A DNA stretch of 64,000 nucleotides, taken from contig NZ_CP110395.1 of the NCBI RefSeq assembly GCF_029910215.1, positions 3,596,001 to 3,660,000 of the forward strand. The letters run 5' to 3'. Within the stretch, counting starts at the first letter, position 1; every line of letters begins with the position of its first letter. Positions 24,541 to 33,846 of the stretch are shown one piece after another. The translations under genes and the position numbers were made by a program. The notes beneath the pieces were generated by a model. That model had not been told where the DNA came from. It was given only the letters and a program-made list of their open reading frames with translations, and made no database searches. Source of the DNA: Paraburkholderia sp. D15. GTDB taxonomy: Bacteria; Pseudomonadota; Gammaproteobacteria; Burkholderiales; Burkholderiaceae.

Positions 24541-26268
24541 CGTCGCTCCCACATACACTTTCCCGCGCGCGATCATCGGCGTGATGAACTTGTTGCCCGC
24601 ACCCCACTGATCGCGCGTCCCCGCCTGATTGCTGTTGTACAACTCGTTGGCCAGATTCCCCGCGTTGTACGCATGCAAGGCACCGACCGTCCCATTCTCG
24701 GCGGCCCACACAATCCCATTGCTCGTCCCATTCGCCGACACGGCCGGTGTCGCGCCTGGATAGGCGAACGTGATCGCGCTCTTCGAAGCCGCCGTCGTCG
24801 CCAGATAGGCGCCCGTCACCGGCAGCGCCTTCAGACTGTCGTTCCATCCGCCGTAGTAAACGACGCCGTTGTAATACGCCGGCGATCCCCAGATCCCGCC
24901 CGCCAGCGTGCCGACCAGCTCCTGCCAGATGTTGTTGGCCGTCGGACTGAACCGCCCCATCGAGTCGCGATCGAGCACGTAGATGTTGTTGTCCTTGCCC
25001 GCCGTCACCGCGAGATGCTTGACGACGCCCGTCGGGGTCGTCTGGTCGGGCAGCAGCATGATGCCGCCGGAGCCGTAGTCGTTGTCGGCGGCGGCCTCGG
25101 CGACCACGTTGTCCATCGCGAAGTAATCGGTGATCTGCAGCGTGCCCAGCGTCATCTTGATCGCCGAGTCGCCGTAGTCGCCGTCGACCGGAAAGCCCTG
25201 CGCATTCAGCGTCGTCCCGAACGTGCCGTTGGCGCCCACCGCGTAAAGCGAAGTCCCGTCCGACGACATCCCCGAGCCGGCCATCCAGAACGAACCCTGG
25301 CTGCCGTTCGGCGTCGTGTCGAGCGCGGTGGTCTGCTGCAGCGTGTCCGCGTTGTACGCCATGATCCAGCCGGTGTACGCGCCCGACATGCAGTGCGAAG
25401 TCCAGCCCATGTAGATGTTGCCGCCGACCAACGTGATCGCCGCGCGCTCCGTGTACATCGATGCGCTGAACGTGATCACGCCGTTCACGCTGCCGGCGCC
25501 ATTGCCCGGATAGCTCGCGGCGATTTCGGTCGGGCCGCTGAACAGCTCGGCGCCGGTCGCGAGGTCGATCGCATGCAGACGATGATGGTAGTTGCCGCTG
25601 CCGTCCTTAGTCATGGCCACCGCATACAGCACGCCGTTCGGGCCGCGGTTGCGGTCGATCACCGGCGTCGACGTGATGCCGATCTCCGGTGTGAAATCCT
25701 GACAACTGAAGTTGTCGCTGGAAGTTTCGCCGCTGGGCGCAAGCGATATGTGCCACAGCAACGCGAAGGTATTCGCGTCGTACGCGTACAGGCTGTCGTG
25801 TTCGCTGGCGACGTAGACCACGTCGTGCGTCGCGCCGCCTATCGACAGACTCGTGACGAACAGCGGCTGCGCGTCCACCTTGCCGTCGGCGGCGAGAAAC
25901 GCCACCTTGCCGAAGCTCGTCGAATTGACGTTGGCGGGCGTCAGCGTGGTTTCGGCAAGCATCTGGCCGGTGCGTGCAAGATCGTTGTGATGCATCAGCA
26001 CATCAGTGGCAAAGGAGATTGTCGTCGAGGTGCTGCCCGTGCCCGTCGACCCGCTGCCGGTGCCCGTGCTACCCGAACCAGAGCCCGAACCGGTCCCGCC
26101 CGTCGTCCCGCTGCCGCTTCCGCTTGCCGAACCGGAGGCGACCGACGGCGAGCCACCCGAGCCGCCGCCGCAGGACACGAAGCATCCGGCGACGCAGGCC
26201 ACCGCGAGCCATGCGCGTAAGCGCGACCATCCATCTGAATTCAGGGTGCCGGTTTGCAGTCGCCGCAT
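24505..26268 (-). CDS. PQQ-like beta-propeller lipoprotein
   Basis: A 587-residue exported protein of unknown role. The N-terminus has a hydrophobic core and a plausible lipobox (LAVACVAGCFVSCGGG), so membrane anchoring through a lipid on Cys is likely. A Gly/Ser/Thr spacer of about 45 residues follows. The rest is a series of PQQ-like or WD-like blades: VVYVASEHDSLYAYDANTFALLWHIS, LHAIDLATGAELFSGP, NIYVLDRDSMGRF, GSPAYYNGVVYYGGWNDSLKALPV and GKVYVGATNGVAVFGLLGG. The quinone-protein catalytic residues are not evident, so a scaffold or binding function is more likely than a dehydrogenase. The ATG has GAGGCG upstream. Confidence 0.8.
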   Translation of the reverse strand: MRRLQTGTLNSDGWSRLRAWLAVACVAGCFVSCGGGSGGSPSVASGSASGSGSGTTGGTGSGSGSGSTGTGSGSTGTGSTSTTISFATDVLMHHNDLARTGQMLAETTLTPANVNSTSFGKVAFLAADGKVDAQPLFVTSLSIGGATHDVVYVASEHDSLYAYDANTFALLWHISLAPSGETSSDNFSCQDFTPEIGITSTPVIDRNRGPNGVLYAVAMTKDGSGNYHHRLHAIDLATGAELFSGPTEIAASYPGNGAGSVNGVITFSASMYTERAAITLVGGNIYMGWTSHCMSGAYTGWIMAYNADTLQQTTALDTTPNGSQGSFWMAGSGMSSDGTSLYAVGANGTFGTTLNAQGFPVDGDYGDSAIKMTLGTLQITDYFAMDNVVAEAAADNDYGSGGIMLLPDQTTPTGVVKHLAVTAGKDNNIYVLDRDSMGRFSPTANNIWQELVGTLAGGIWGSPAYYNGVVYYGGWNDSLKALPVTGAYLATTAASKSAITFAYPGATPAVSANGTSNGIVWAAENGTVGALHAYNAGNLANELYNSNQAGTRDQWGAGNKFITPMIARGKVYVGATNGVAVFGLLGG

Positions 26269-26622
26269 ATTCGCCTCGTTCGCGCGAAATCCGGCGCGCT
26301 TCGCCCATTGCGTGACGAAGCCGACAACTTGAAACCGGCCGGAAAGGAATGGCGGTGCCGATCAGGCCAAACCGTTCACGCGATTGCACTACTGCACGAT
26401 CGCACACACGGCGGCTGCGGCACCTCCTTTCAACCGTAGGCGTTCCGTCGACGGGTTTACCGCCATCGTTTCGCGCCTATCCGCCAGAAACGGCGGCAAC
26501 CCACGAGCAATAAACTCGCCCGCACTGTATGGCGCGGTGCGCAATACAGTGCGAATCGGTAGTACAAGGCCGCACGACAACTCGGTAGTACGGCCAACTA
26601 ATACGTCAACCTGGACGTCAGC
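26269..26622. other. Intergenic region, 354 bp
   Basis: The region lies between two minus-strand genes and should hold the promoter of the propeller lipoprotein. Apart from a 10-bp inverted repeat at 26521-26553 nothing is recognisable. Confidence 0.45.
26521..26553. other. Inverted repeat, 10 bp arms
   Basis: CGCACTGTAT (26521-26530) and ATACAGTGCG (26544-26553) are perfect complements 13 bp apart. The site is 70 bp past the glycine-zipper gene stop and about 250 bp before the propeller gene start, so it could be a terminator stem or an operator. Confidence 0.5.
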
Positions 26623-27195
26623 CTAGTAATACGGATACGGCGCATACATCACCGGTGGCGGCGGCGCATAGTAGCGCGGCGGCGGTGCGTAGTAGTAAGG
26701 CTGCGGCTGCACGACCACCGGCTGATACGCAGGTTGCGGCTGCGAGATGGTATTGCCCTTGGAGGTCATGCACTGCGCGTAGGCCGCGTCGTAACGCGCC
26801 TGCAAGCCCGCGGCGGAATACTGTGCGCCATTCGCGCCGTTCGCGCCGCCGATCAGCAAGCCGCTGCCCGCGCCGATAGCCGCGCCCGCGCCGGCGTTAC
26901 CCGCCGCCGCACCGATCAGCGCGCCGACCGCCGCGCCGCCCAGCGTGCCGAGCGCCGCACTGTTCACGCTATTCGTCGTGGCCGCCTGCGACGCCGTGCC
27001 ATTGGGATCGGTCGACCGGTTCGCATAATCGCGGCATTGGTAGTCGTCCTGCTGGAACTGGCCGAGCGGTTCGCCGCTGCGCGGCATCGCGACCACGCTC
27101 GGGCCGCTCGGCGGCATCACCGCGCAACCGCCGAGCGCGAGCGCAACGACAGCGGCCGGTATCGCGATGCCAATCGATTTAGTACGGGAGTTCAT
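26623..27195 (-). CDS. Glycine-zipper lipoprotein with Tyr/Pro-rich C-terminus
   Basis: A 190-residue protein. The signal ends in a strong lipobox, VALALGGCAVMPP, so it should be a lipoprotein, probably in the outer membrane. A glycine-zipper segment follows (LGTLGGAAVGALIGAAAGNAGAGAAIGAGSGLLIGGANGAN), able to insert in or pack against membranes, as in the SlyB/YMGG-type proteins. Two Cys (YQCRDYANR, YAQCMTSKG) may form a disulfide. The end is a repetitive YYAPPPRYYAPPPPVMYAPYPYY. I use the ATG at 27195; a TTG 15 bases earlier is possible. A GTTAC-N6-GTTAC direct repeat lies about 60 bp upstream. Confidence 0.85.
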   Translation of the reverse strand: MNSRTKSIGIAIPAAVVALALGGCAVMPPSGPSVVAMPRSGEPLGQFQQDDYQCRDYANRSTDPNGTASQAATTNSVNSAALGTLGGAAVGALIGAAAGNAGAGAAIGAGSGLLIGGANGANGAQYSAAGLQARYDAAYAQCMTSKGNTISQPQPAYQPVVVQPQPYYYAPPPRYYAPPPPVMYAPYPYY

Positions 27196-27515
27196 CTTGG
27201 TGCGCTTCAAGGACTGGTGGAAATCAAACGTTAGGCCAATCGTCTGAAGCCTTGGTTACGGGATAGTTACAGATCGTTTTTTCGCTTACATCCTCGAAGG
27301 CTCGGCGGAGGGTTCGCGCGGACCGAGAATCGCTCCGATACCGCGAGCGGGCAACGCGATCCGGCGCGGTAAAACGATGACATATCGGGTAACGCTTGTA
27401 AGCGCCGCCGCAATCTGAGTTCATCTTGCGCGCCCTACACTGCCCTGCAGCCAAAACGCAGCGACGCCGGCCCGGCGCGACTCAACTCTTCCGACCCATC
27501 AGTCAAGGATTCACG
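27196..27515. other. Divergent intergenic region, 320 bp
   Basis: The region separates the glycine-zipper lipoprotein from the small secreted protein. It contains the GTTAC-N6-GTTAC repeat and a CGCTT-GT-AAGCG palindrome near 27393-27404. No gene is seen. Confidence 0.45.
27255..27270 (+). promoter_or_regulatory. Direct repeat GTTAC-N6-GTTAC, possible response-regulator box
   Basis: Two GTTAC copies begin 11 bp apart (27255 and 27266), one helical turn, the usual spacing for OmpR/PhoB-type regulators. The site lies about 60 bp before the glycine-zipper lipoprotein start. Confidence 0.4.
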
Positions 27516-27797
27516 ATGAAGCGGCTTGCCCTCGCCCTCGGCATCACCGGCGCAGCCTGCGCCCCGCCTGCCTTTGCGCAGTCGAATCCCGCACTGCAGA
27601 ACTCGGTGTTCGCGCAACCGGCAACCACCACGACTTACCCCAGCGCCGCCATCGCGCAGAATTTCCAGTACATCAATCATCCGCCGCCGCCCGCGCCGGC
27701 CAGCGCGGTGAAGCCGGGCGGCGCGAGCCGCGGCGGGCATCATCGCCGGCAAACATCGACGGATGCGGATGCGGGCGGCAGCACGGCCACGCAGTGA
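27516..27797 (+). CDS. Small secreted protein, unknown function
   Basis: A 93-residue protein. The signal peptide is clear (MKRLALALGITGAACAPPAFAQS with AFA cleavage). The mature part is only about 70 residues: Ala/Thr/Gln-rich, with YINHPPPPAPASAVKPGG and a His/Arg cluster GGHHRRQ. No family is recognised. An AAGGA site at 27504 supports the ATG. The small size and compositional bias mean that a real gene is likely but not certain. Confidence 0.6.
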   Translation: MKRLALALGITGAACAPPAFAQSNPALQNSVFAQPATTTTYPSAAIAQNFQYINHPPPPAPASAVKPGGASRGGHHRRQTSTDADAGGSTATQ

Positions 27798-28066
27798 CAC
27801 CCGCTCAAGCGCCGCGCGAGGCGCGCGCAACAAGCGTCCAGGAAGCGTCCAGATACGTCCTCACACAGCGCCAGCACCACACCGCGCAGTTACGAACTGT
27901 GACAAAGCTTGCACTTCGAAGCGATCCGGCAAGGGTTGAACGACGCCCGATCTGACGATTGTTGCGAACCCGTTACGCGGTAACCGGCGGAAAAATGAGC
28001 CGTAACCCGTCACCGGGAAAGTCACCTGACATCGCCGGCCACTGGTCGACGGCAAATGCCCGCGCG

Positions 28067-30574
28067 TCAGTACGAGCGGTTGATGCCGGCGCCCGGCACC
28101 GGACGCGGTTCGCCACCGGAATCGGCGACTGCGCTGCCGGTTGTATCAACGCTTGCATTGCCGCACGCATCATCGCCACCCGCCCGCTCGCGCTGCGTGC
28201 GCGCGAGACGGCGCGACTGTTCGCACCAGTCCTGCCACACCTTGCGATACACCGCTTCGACATGCGTGGCGAAGCGCGCACCGTCCATCAATGGCGAAGC
28301 GGCCAGACGCGCGCGCAAGCCGGCGCGAATGCCAGCAAGCCGCGGCAGATCACGCGCCAGCTTCACGGCAATGTCGACGAACTGCGCGTCGCTCTCGCCG
28401 ACCAGTTCCCCCAAGCCCAGGTTAACCGACTGACTCAAGCCCGCGCGCCCCACCGCCGTATCGCCGGTTCGCGTGACGACCGGCACGCCCATCCAGTACG
28501 AGTCGAGACTGGTGGTGTGGCCGTTGTACGGAAAGGTGTCGAGACCGACATCGATCTGATGATACGTGCGCAGATACTCCGCTCGCGGCCGGAACGCCGC
28601 AAAGTCGATCCGCTCGGCGGCAATATCCTGACGGCCAAGACGTTCGATCAGATTCGCGCGCGCCGCGCCCTCGGGCGCCATCAGCAGCAGACGTGAATCG
28701 GCGATATCGCGCATCACGCTGCCCCACATCGCGAAGGTCGCGTCGCTCAGCTTGCACGGATTGTTCAGGCATCCAAAGGTCATGTGGCCGTTCGCGAGCG
28801 CAGGCAACGCGTTGACTTCCGGCGTATGGGTCAACGGGTCGTAACACCAGAAGGAATCGGGCAGACGGATCGAGCGTTCGCTGTACATCGTGTCGGCGCC
28901 GGCGGGATCGAGCCACGGATCGGTCAAGCGGTAGTCGATCGCGCCGATGCCGGTCGTCCCCGGATACGCGAGCCAGGCAATCTGAACCGGCGCGGGCTTG
29001 CGCGCGAACAGCAGCGGCCGGCCGTCGGCCATGTGCATGGTCAGGTCGATCAGAATGTCGATACGGTCGTCACGGATCATTCGCGCGAGTTGATCGTCGT
29101 CGAGTGTGCGCACGTCGCGCCAGACATCGGCATGGCTCGCCACGCGTTGCGTCAGCTCATCCGGTCGCGCGACGCTCGCGTAGCAGAAGATCTCGAAGCG
29201 CGCGTGATCGTGATGCGACAGCAGCGGCAACGTGAACAACGTCTGGCAGTGATCGCGGAAATCCGGCGACACGTAGCCGATACGCAGGCGCCGCTCCGTC
29301 GACGGATCGTTCGCATGCGGCGGATAGTTGCCGCGAAACGGCGCTTCGTGACGCGCGGACCAGCGGCGGCATTCGTGCAGCAGCGGCTGCGCGTGCTCCG
29401 CCTGAAACGTCAGCGCGTAGGCGAGATTGCTATGCGCGACCACGTTGCACGGATCGCACGTCAGCGCGCGCCGGTAGCAGTCGATGCCGTCCGCGAGACG
29501 CCCCTGATCTTTCAGCACGTTGCCGAGGTTGTTATGCGTGACCGAATGATGCGGCTCGACGGCGAGCGCTTCGCGCAGACGCGCTTCGGCATCGGCGAAA
29601 CGGCCGAACGTGCGCATCAGCGTCGCGGTGTTGTTCAACGCGGCGACAAAACCGGGACGCAGGTGGATCGCCATCTGGAACGCGTTCGCGGCTTCGGCGC
29701 GCGAGCCTGCTTCCTGATAGACGATGCCGAGATTGTTGTAGGCATCCGCGTGGGCGGGCGCCTGCGCGATGGCGCGTTGATAGTGGATCACGGCATCGCG
29801 CTGATGGCCGAGTGCATGCAAGGCGTTCGCGAGGTTATACGACGCCTCCGGGAACACCGGGTCGATCTCGATCGCGTTCGACAGCAATGCCGCCGTACGT
29901 TCGAAATCGCCGCGCCGATGCAGCGCGACGCCGAGATTCACCAGGCCGCATGGCGATGCGGGCGCGGCCTGCACCGCGGCTTCAAGCAGCACGAGTGCTT
30001 CGTCGAGACGCCCTAGCGCTTCGAGCAGCGTGCCGAGGTTGGTGAGGGCGTTGGCGTCGTTGGGTTGAACCTCGATCGCGCGCTGGTAAGCGGCTTCGGC
30101 TTGATGCGCATCGCCCTGTTGACGGTGGCAGTTGCCGAGGTTGTTCAGCGCGTCGGCATGCGACGGTTCGAGCGCGAGCACCGCCCGGTAGGTGTCGATC
30201 GCGGCGGCGTAGTCGGCGGCGGATTGCCGGGCGGCGGCGAGCGCGAACAATACGTCGACGGAAGGGGTGGGCGCGAGCGCGAGGGCTTGACGATAGGCGT
30301 CGATCGCGTCGGTGAAGCGTTGCGCGGCGGCAAGCACCTGGCCGCGCACGAAGTGATAGCGCGGGTTGTCCGGCACATGGCGCAACGCGTTGTCGAGCCA
30401 ACCGAGCGCGGCCTCGTTCGCGCCGCATTGCATGTCGAGTACGCCGAGCCGGAACATCACATTCGCGTTGTCGGGCTCGATCGCCAACGCACGCTCGTAC
30501 CACTGACGCGCGGGACCGAACTCGCCCGCGACGTGGTGTGCTGTCGCGAGTTCAAGAATCTGCTTGCTGTCCAT
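28067..30574 (-). CDS. TPR protein with O-GlcNAc transferase (SPINDLY/GT41-like) catalytic domain
   Basis: A 835-residue cytoplasmic protein. Residues 1-395 hold about eleven TPR units (for example ADALNNLGNCHRQQGDAHQAEAAYQRAIEVQPNDANALTNLGTLLEALGRLDEAL), which bind proteins. Residues about 420-790 match the GT41 domain: RRLRIGYVSPDFRDHC (with the His of the active-site region), the PVQIAWLAYPGTTGIGAIDYRLTDPWLDP block, MTFGCLNNPCKLSD (conserved Lys) and VGLDTFPYNGHTTSLDSYWMGVPVVTRTG. Eukaryotic members transfer GlcNAc or fucose to Ser/Thr of proteins. Bacterial relatives may glycosylate flagellin or adhesins, but targets here are unknown. The last 45 residues are low complexity. Confidence 0.9.
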   Translation of the reverse strand: MDSKQILELATAHHVAGEFGPARQWYERALAIEPDNANVMFRLGVLDMQCGANEAALGWLDNALRHVPDNPRYHFVRGQVLAAAQRFTDAIDAYRQALALAPTPSVDVLFALAAARQSAADYAAAIDTYRAVLALEPSHADALNNLGNCHRQQGDAHQAEAAYQRAIEVQPNDANALTNLGTLLEALGRLDEALVLLEAAVQAAPASPCGLVNLGVALHRRGDFERTAALLSNAIEIDPVFPEASYNLANALHALGHQRDAVIHYQRAIAQAPAHADAYNNLGIVYQEAGSRAEAANAFQMAIHLRPGFVAALNNTATLMRTFGRFADAEARLREALAVEPHHSVTHNNLGNVLKDQGRLADGIDCYRRALTCDPCNVVAHSNLAYALTFQAEHAQPLLHECRRWSARHEAPFRGNYPPHANDPSTERRLRIGYVSPDFRDHCQTLFTLPLLSHHDHARFEIFCYASVARPDELTQRVASHADVWRDVRTLDDDQLARMIRDDRIDILIDLTMHMADGRPLLFARKPAPVQIAWLAYPGTTGIGAIDYRLTDPWLDPAGADTMYSERSIRLPDSFWCYDPLTHTPEVNALPALANGHMTFGCLNNPCKLSDATFAMWGSVMRDIADSRLLLMAPEGAARANLIERLGRQDIAAERIDFAAFRPRAEYLRTYHQIDVGLDTFPYNGHTTSLDSYWMGVPVVTRTGDTAVGRAGLSQSVNLGLGELVGESDAQFVDIAVKLARDLPRLAGIRAGLRARLAASPLMDGARFATHVEAVYRKVWQDWCEQSRRLARTQRERAGGDDACGNASVDTTGSAVADSGGEPRPVPGAGINRSY

Positions 30575-30985
30575 CGTGCCCCCGGCCGTGATGCTTTTTT
30601 CGTCGATTGCGTTGGTCCGGACGGTTGTCCGGAGAACGTGCCCGCTTCGCGCTTTGGGCGAAGCAGGACGAACGCTGGTGAACGATAGCGAGCCAGGTCT
30701 TACGGATGTTTACCGGTTCTGACCGGCGGGAACATCGGGCAAGACGATTGAAGGGTTGGCGGATGAACGAGGCGTCGACGCGTGGGGGATGCGTCGTGCA
30801 AGCGCGCAGGCAATCGCAAGCAAGCCTGCGTGAACGTCAACGATATGACTGGTGGGCCGCTGACTCCAGCCCGCGCATGCGACTGGAACGCGTCAATCTT
30901 TCGACCGCGAAACGCCGGGCTTTCGGGACAGCCTTCGGGATGATGCGAAAGGCTGACGAAGCTTGCTGGATGGAAGAAATACCCG

Positions 30986-31001
30986 GTAACCCGTAAGTAA
31001 C
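30986..31001 (-). promoter_or_regulatory. Direct repeat GTTAC-N6-GTTAC, second copy in the window
   Basis: On the minus strand two GTTAC copies start 11 bp apart, the same arrangement as at 27255-27270. The site is 412 bp before the transferase-like gene, so its link to that gene is uncertain. Confidence 0.35.
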
Positions 31002-31023
31002 AGAGTGCCCAACACAGCGCCCA

Positions 31024-31055
31024 GAAAAACAAAAAGCCCTCGCAAAGGAGGGCTT
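31024..31055 (-). terminator. Terminator after sodB
   Basis: AAGCCCTC (31034-31041) and GAGGGCTT (31048-31055) form a stem with a 6-nt loop. On the minus strand the stem is followed by TTTTTGTTTTT. It ends the sodB transcript 50 bp after the stop codon. Confidence 0.85.
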
Positions 31056-31106
31056 CTTTTCACTCGACGCGACCCGCTTCAACGAGTCACGCCTCAACCA
31101 GCAAAC

Positions 31107-31685
31107 TCAAGCGAAGTTCTTCGCCGCGAATTCCCAGTTGACGATGTTCCAGTACGCTTCGACGAACTTCGGACGCGCATTGCGGTAGTCGATGTAGTAC
31201 GCGTGTTCCCACACGTCGATCGTCAGCAGTGCCTTCGCGTCCGTGGTGAGCGGCGTGGCGGCGTTGCTGGTCGACACGAGGTCGAGCGAACCGTCAGCCT
31301 TCTTCACCAGCCATGCCCAGCCCGAGCCGAACGTGCCGACTGCCGTCTTGGCGAATTCTTCCTTGAACTTGTCGAACGAACCCCACTTGGCGTTGATCGC
31401 GTCAGCCAGCGCGCCGGTCGGTGCGCCGCCACCTTGCGGCGACAGGCTGTTCCAGAAGAACGTGTGATTCCAGACTTGCGCCGAGTTGTTGAACACGCCA
31501 CCCGACGACTTCTTCACGATCTCTTCGAGCGACAGATTTTCAAACTCCGTGCCCTTGATCAGATTGTTCAGGTTGGTCACATAGGTCTGGTGGTGCTTGC
31601 CGTAGTGAAACTCGAGCGTCTCTTCCGACATGTGCGGGACCAGTGCGTTCTTCGCGAACGGCAGCGGCGGGAGCGTATGTTCCAT
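31107..31685 (-). CDS. sodB: Superoxide dismutase [Fe]
   Basis: A 192-residue cytoplasmic enzyme that turns superoxide into oxygen and hydrogen peroxide. All four metal ligands are at the positions known for E. coli SodB: His27, His74 ([10 protein letters not shown]), Asp157 and His161 ([15 protein letters not shown]). Family motifs [14 protein letters not shown] and [10 protein letters not shown] are intact and length is standard. The ATG has AAAGGAAA upstream. A good sigma70-type promoter lies at 31748-31776 on the same strand, and a strong terminator follows, so the gene is a single transcription unit. Confidence 0.97.
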   Translation of the reverse strand: MEHTLPPLPFAKNALVPHMSEETLEFHYGKHHQTYVTNLNNLIKGTEFENLSLEEIVKKSSGGVFNNSAQVWNHTFFWNSLSPQGGGAPTGALADAINAKWGSFDKFKEEFAKTAVGTFGSGWAWLVKKADGSLDLVSTSNAATPLTTDAKALLTIDVWEHAYYIDYRNARPKFVEAYWNIVNWEFAAKNFA

Positions 31686-31747
31686 GGTGCTTTCCTTTGT
31701 CTGTATCTGTTGTGGGGGAGCTTGCGGATAACACTTTTGAGCACTCG

Positions 31748-31776
31748 ATTGTAGGCGAGTTGGAATAACCCCGCAA
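31748..31776 (-). promoter_or_regulatory. Candidate sigma70 promoter of sodB
   Basis: On the minus strand TTGCGG (31776-31771) and TACAAT (31753-31748) are separated by exactly 17 bp. The -10 box is about 60 bp before the sodB start codon. Confidence 0.65.
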
Positions 31777-31915
31777 ACCAACGGTTTTTATGTCCGGCAT
31801 CGGCGAACATGCCGCACATAGCGCGTAATTAGTGCTGTCGCATGCGATGTGCCCGCCCTTCGCCGCAGTCAAAAATGCAGGATGACAAGGGCCGGGTAGC
31901 CATTCAAAAGCGGGT

Positions 31916-33295
31916 TCAGAAACCGTCCGTCAAACGCGGTTGCACGTCGGCGAGCGCGATATCCGCGGCGCCTTCCGCGAGATGCACGGTGAGACGCCGC
32001 CCCGGTTTCAGCGACGACGGCGCACGCACCGCGCGGCCGCTTTGCGCGTCGAGCACGGCCGCATAGCCGCGCTCCAGCGTGCGCTGCGGACTCAACACTT
32101 CGAGCCGCGCGGCAAGCGAGCCGATTCGCGCGCTCTGCCTTTCATGCTGGCGTAACAATGCCGCGTCCAGACGCTGCGACAACGCACCGAGTTTCGTTCG
32201 ATGCGCGGCGAGATCGGGTCGCCAGCGCTGCCAGCGCATCTGCAGCAGCGAAAACCGCGCTCGCGCATCACGCACTGGCCGCGCCCCCGCCGATGCAAGC
32301 CGCACGCTCAGTTGCCGAACATGCGTGCGTTGCCGCGCGAGCCGCTCGGCCGGCGACACCAGCCGGCGCGACAGCCAGTCGAGTTGCTGGGCGCGCCGCT
32401 CCATCATGCGGCCGAAACCGCGCGCGAGCGTCGCGTGCCGGTGATCGAGTTCACGCAGCAACAGCACGCGCTGCGGACTGACGAGTTCGGCGGCGCCGGT
32501 CGGAGTCGGCGCACGCACATCGGCGGCGAAGTCGGCGATCGTGAAATCGGTTTCGTGACCGACGCCGCTCACCACCGGGATCGCGCTTTCCGCAATCGCG
32601 CGGGCGAGCACTTCTTCGTTGAAGGCCCACAGATCTTCGATGGACCCGCCGCCGCGGCACACGATCAGCACGTCGACTTCGCGGCGCGCATTGGCGGCGT
32701 CGACCATCGCCGCGAGCTTGCCGCTGACGCCCACGCCCTGCACCGGCGCCGGATACACGATCACCGGAATATGCGGCGCGCGGCGCGACAACGTGGTCAG
32801 CACGTCGCGCAGTGCGGCGGCCTGCAACGAGGTCACGATGCCGATCGCGCGCGGATGCGCCGGCAGCGCGCGCTTGCGTTCGGCGGCGAAAAGCCCTTCG
32901 GCTTCCAGTTGCGCCTTCAGACGCAGGAAGGCTTCGTAAAGCCTGCCTTGCCCAGTGCGGCGCACCGCCTCCACATTCAGCTGCAACTCGCCGCGCGGCT
33001 CGTACATCGTGACGAGCGCGCGTACCTCGATGCGGTCGCCTTCGCGCGGCGTGAACTCGGCGTATTGCGCGCGGCCCCGGAACATCACGCAGCGCATCTG
33101 CGCCTGCGCGTCCTTGATCGAGAAATACCAGTGGCCGCTCGCGGCGCGCGTGAAATTCGACACTTCGCCCGCCACCCAGACGAGCGGAAACGAGCGTTCG
33201 AGCATCGAGCCGATCGCGCGGTTGAGCGCCGATACGGGGACGACGACCTCACCGCCGGGCGCGGCCGACGAAGAAAATGGGCTTTCGGGATTCAT
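31916..33295 (-). CDS. xseA: Exodeoxyribonuclease VII large subunit
   Basis: A 459-residue subunit of the single-strand exonuclease used in mismatch repair and DNA damage processing; it needs the small subunit XseB, which is not in this window. The N-terminal OB-fold reads [37 protein letters not shown]. The catalytic domain shows [85 protein letters not shown] and the C-terminal coiled coil and GYA tail. The start ATG has no strong ribosome site; an upstream extension exists but is not conserved in character. Confidence 0.95.
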   Translation of the reverse strand: MNPESPFSSSAAPGGEVVVPVSALNRAIGSMLERSFPLVWVAGEVSNFTRAASGHWYFSIKDAQAQMRCVMFRGRAQYAEFTPREGDRIEVRALVTMYEPRGELQLNVEAVRRTGQGRLYEAFLRLKAQLEAEGLFAAERKRALPAHPRAIGIVTSLQAAALRDVLTTLSRRAPHIPVIVYPAPVQGVGVSGKLAAMVDAANARREVDVLIVCRGGGSIEDLWAFNEEVLARAIAESAIPVVSGVGHETDFTIADFAADVRAPTPTGAAELVSPQRVLLLRELDHRHATLARGFGRMMERRAQQLDWLSRRLVSPAERLARQRTHVRQLSVRLASAGARPVRDARARFSLLQMRWQRWRPDLAAHRTKLGALSQRLDAALLRQHERQSARIGSLAARLEVLSPQRTLERGYAAVLDAQSGRAVRAPSSLKPGRRLTVHLAEGAADIALADVQPRLTDGF

Positions 33296-33483
33296 GCGAG
33301 GAATAGTGGGCTGGCTGTGACTTGGCCGGACAGACGATAGACCGTGCGGCCATCCGCGTCCAGCGCGGCGCTTGCACTGGCGGCCACCCGCTCGCCCGAT
33401 TGTTAAAAGTGTCCACATGGCGGGAAACGCCTGACGAATCCCGCCAGAACGCCCGCCAGATCACGATAATTCGAAGCATCTCG

Positions 33484-33512
33484 TTGATTTATATGGCGTT
33501 TATATCTTATTA
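33484..33512 (+). promoter_or_regulatory. Candidate promoter upstream of lpxK
   Basis: TTGATT (33484-33489) and TTATTA (33507-33512) are 17 bp apart in the only AT-rich patch of the region. The lpxK start is 335 bp downstream, so a long leader would result. Confidence 0.35.
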
Positions 33513-33573
33513 ATGAGAACGATGACCGATTGAAAGCGCTCCGAACGGCCCTCTCCGGCACTCGGACGACAGG

Positions 33574-33594
33574 TTCTCCACAAAGTTATCCACA
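33574..33594 (+). promoter_or_regulatory. Pair of DnaA-box-like 9-mers
   Basis: TTATCCACA (33586-33594) matches the DnaA box consensus exactly, and TTCTCCACA (33574-33582), one mismatch away, precedes it in the same direction, 12 bp start to start. The pair may titrate DnaA or link the neighbouring genes to replication; it is too small to be an origin. Confidence 0.5.
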
Positions 33595-33846
33595 GGCTGG
33601 CTGGCACCACGGCGGCAAGCCGACCGGGCGGTGCGCGCGCCACGCGACTTGCCCCGCTGGACACCCACGCGCTAGAGTGGCGGGTTCGACGGCAAACCGT
33701 AAGCCCCTTGCCGCCATTTCGACCGACCGGAGAACCGCGTTAATGCCTATCCCGGGTATCGCGTCGGGCCTTGCGCCCCACGCCTGCAAACCGCAGCGCC
33801 CGTCCGTCTGGACGCACCGCGCGCCGCACGTCGGCGCGTCCTGCTC

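Larger units (their letters stand above)
30575..31106. other. Intergenic region, 532 bp
   Basis: The region lies between the O-GlcNAc transferase-like gene and sodB, both on the minus strand. It holds the sodB terminator (31024-31055), a GTTAC-N6-GTTAC repeat at 30986-31001 on the minus strand, and no supported gene. Confidence 0.45.
33296..33846. other. Divergent intergenic region between xseA and lpxK, 551 bp
   Basis: The region is long for this genome. It holds an AT-rich promoter-like patch (33484-33512), a direct repeat TTTATAT (33488, 33499) and two DnaA-box-like sites (33574-33594). Open frames reaching into lpxK from upstream are not supported. No RNA gene was recognised. Confidence 0.5.

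Noticed and set aside
24673..26220. Open frame of 515 codons on the plus strand
   Set aside because: It is antisense to the propeller lipoprotein, Arg/His-rich, without ribosome site or family resemblance.
30700..31032. Minus-strand open frame with a hydrophobic start between sodB and the transferase-like gene
   Set aside because: It starts inside the sodB terminator, has no ribosome site and a biased composition.
33574..33594. Replication origin
   Set aside because: Only two boxes; no dnaA, dnaN, parAB or repA nearby.
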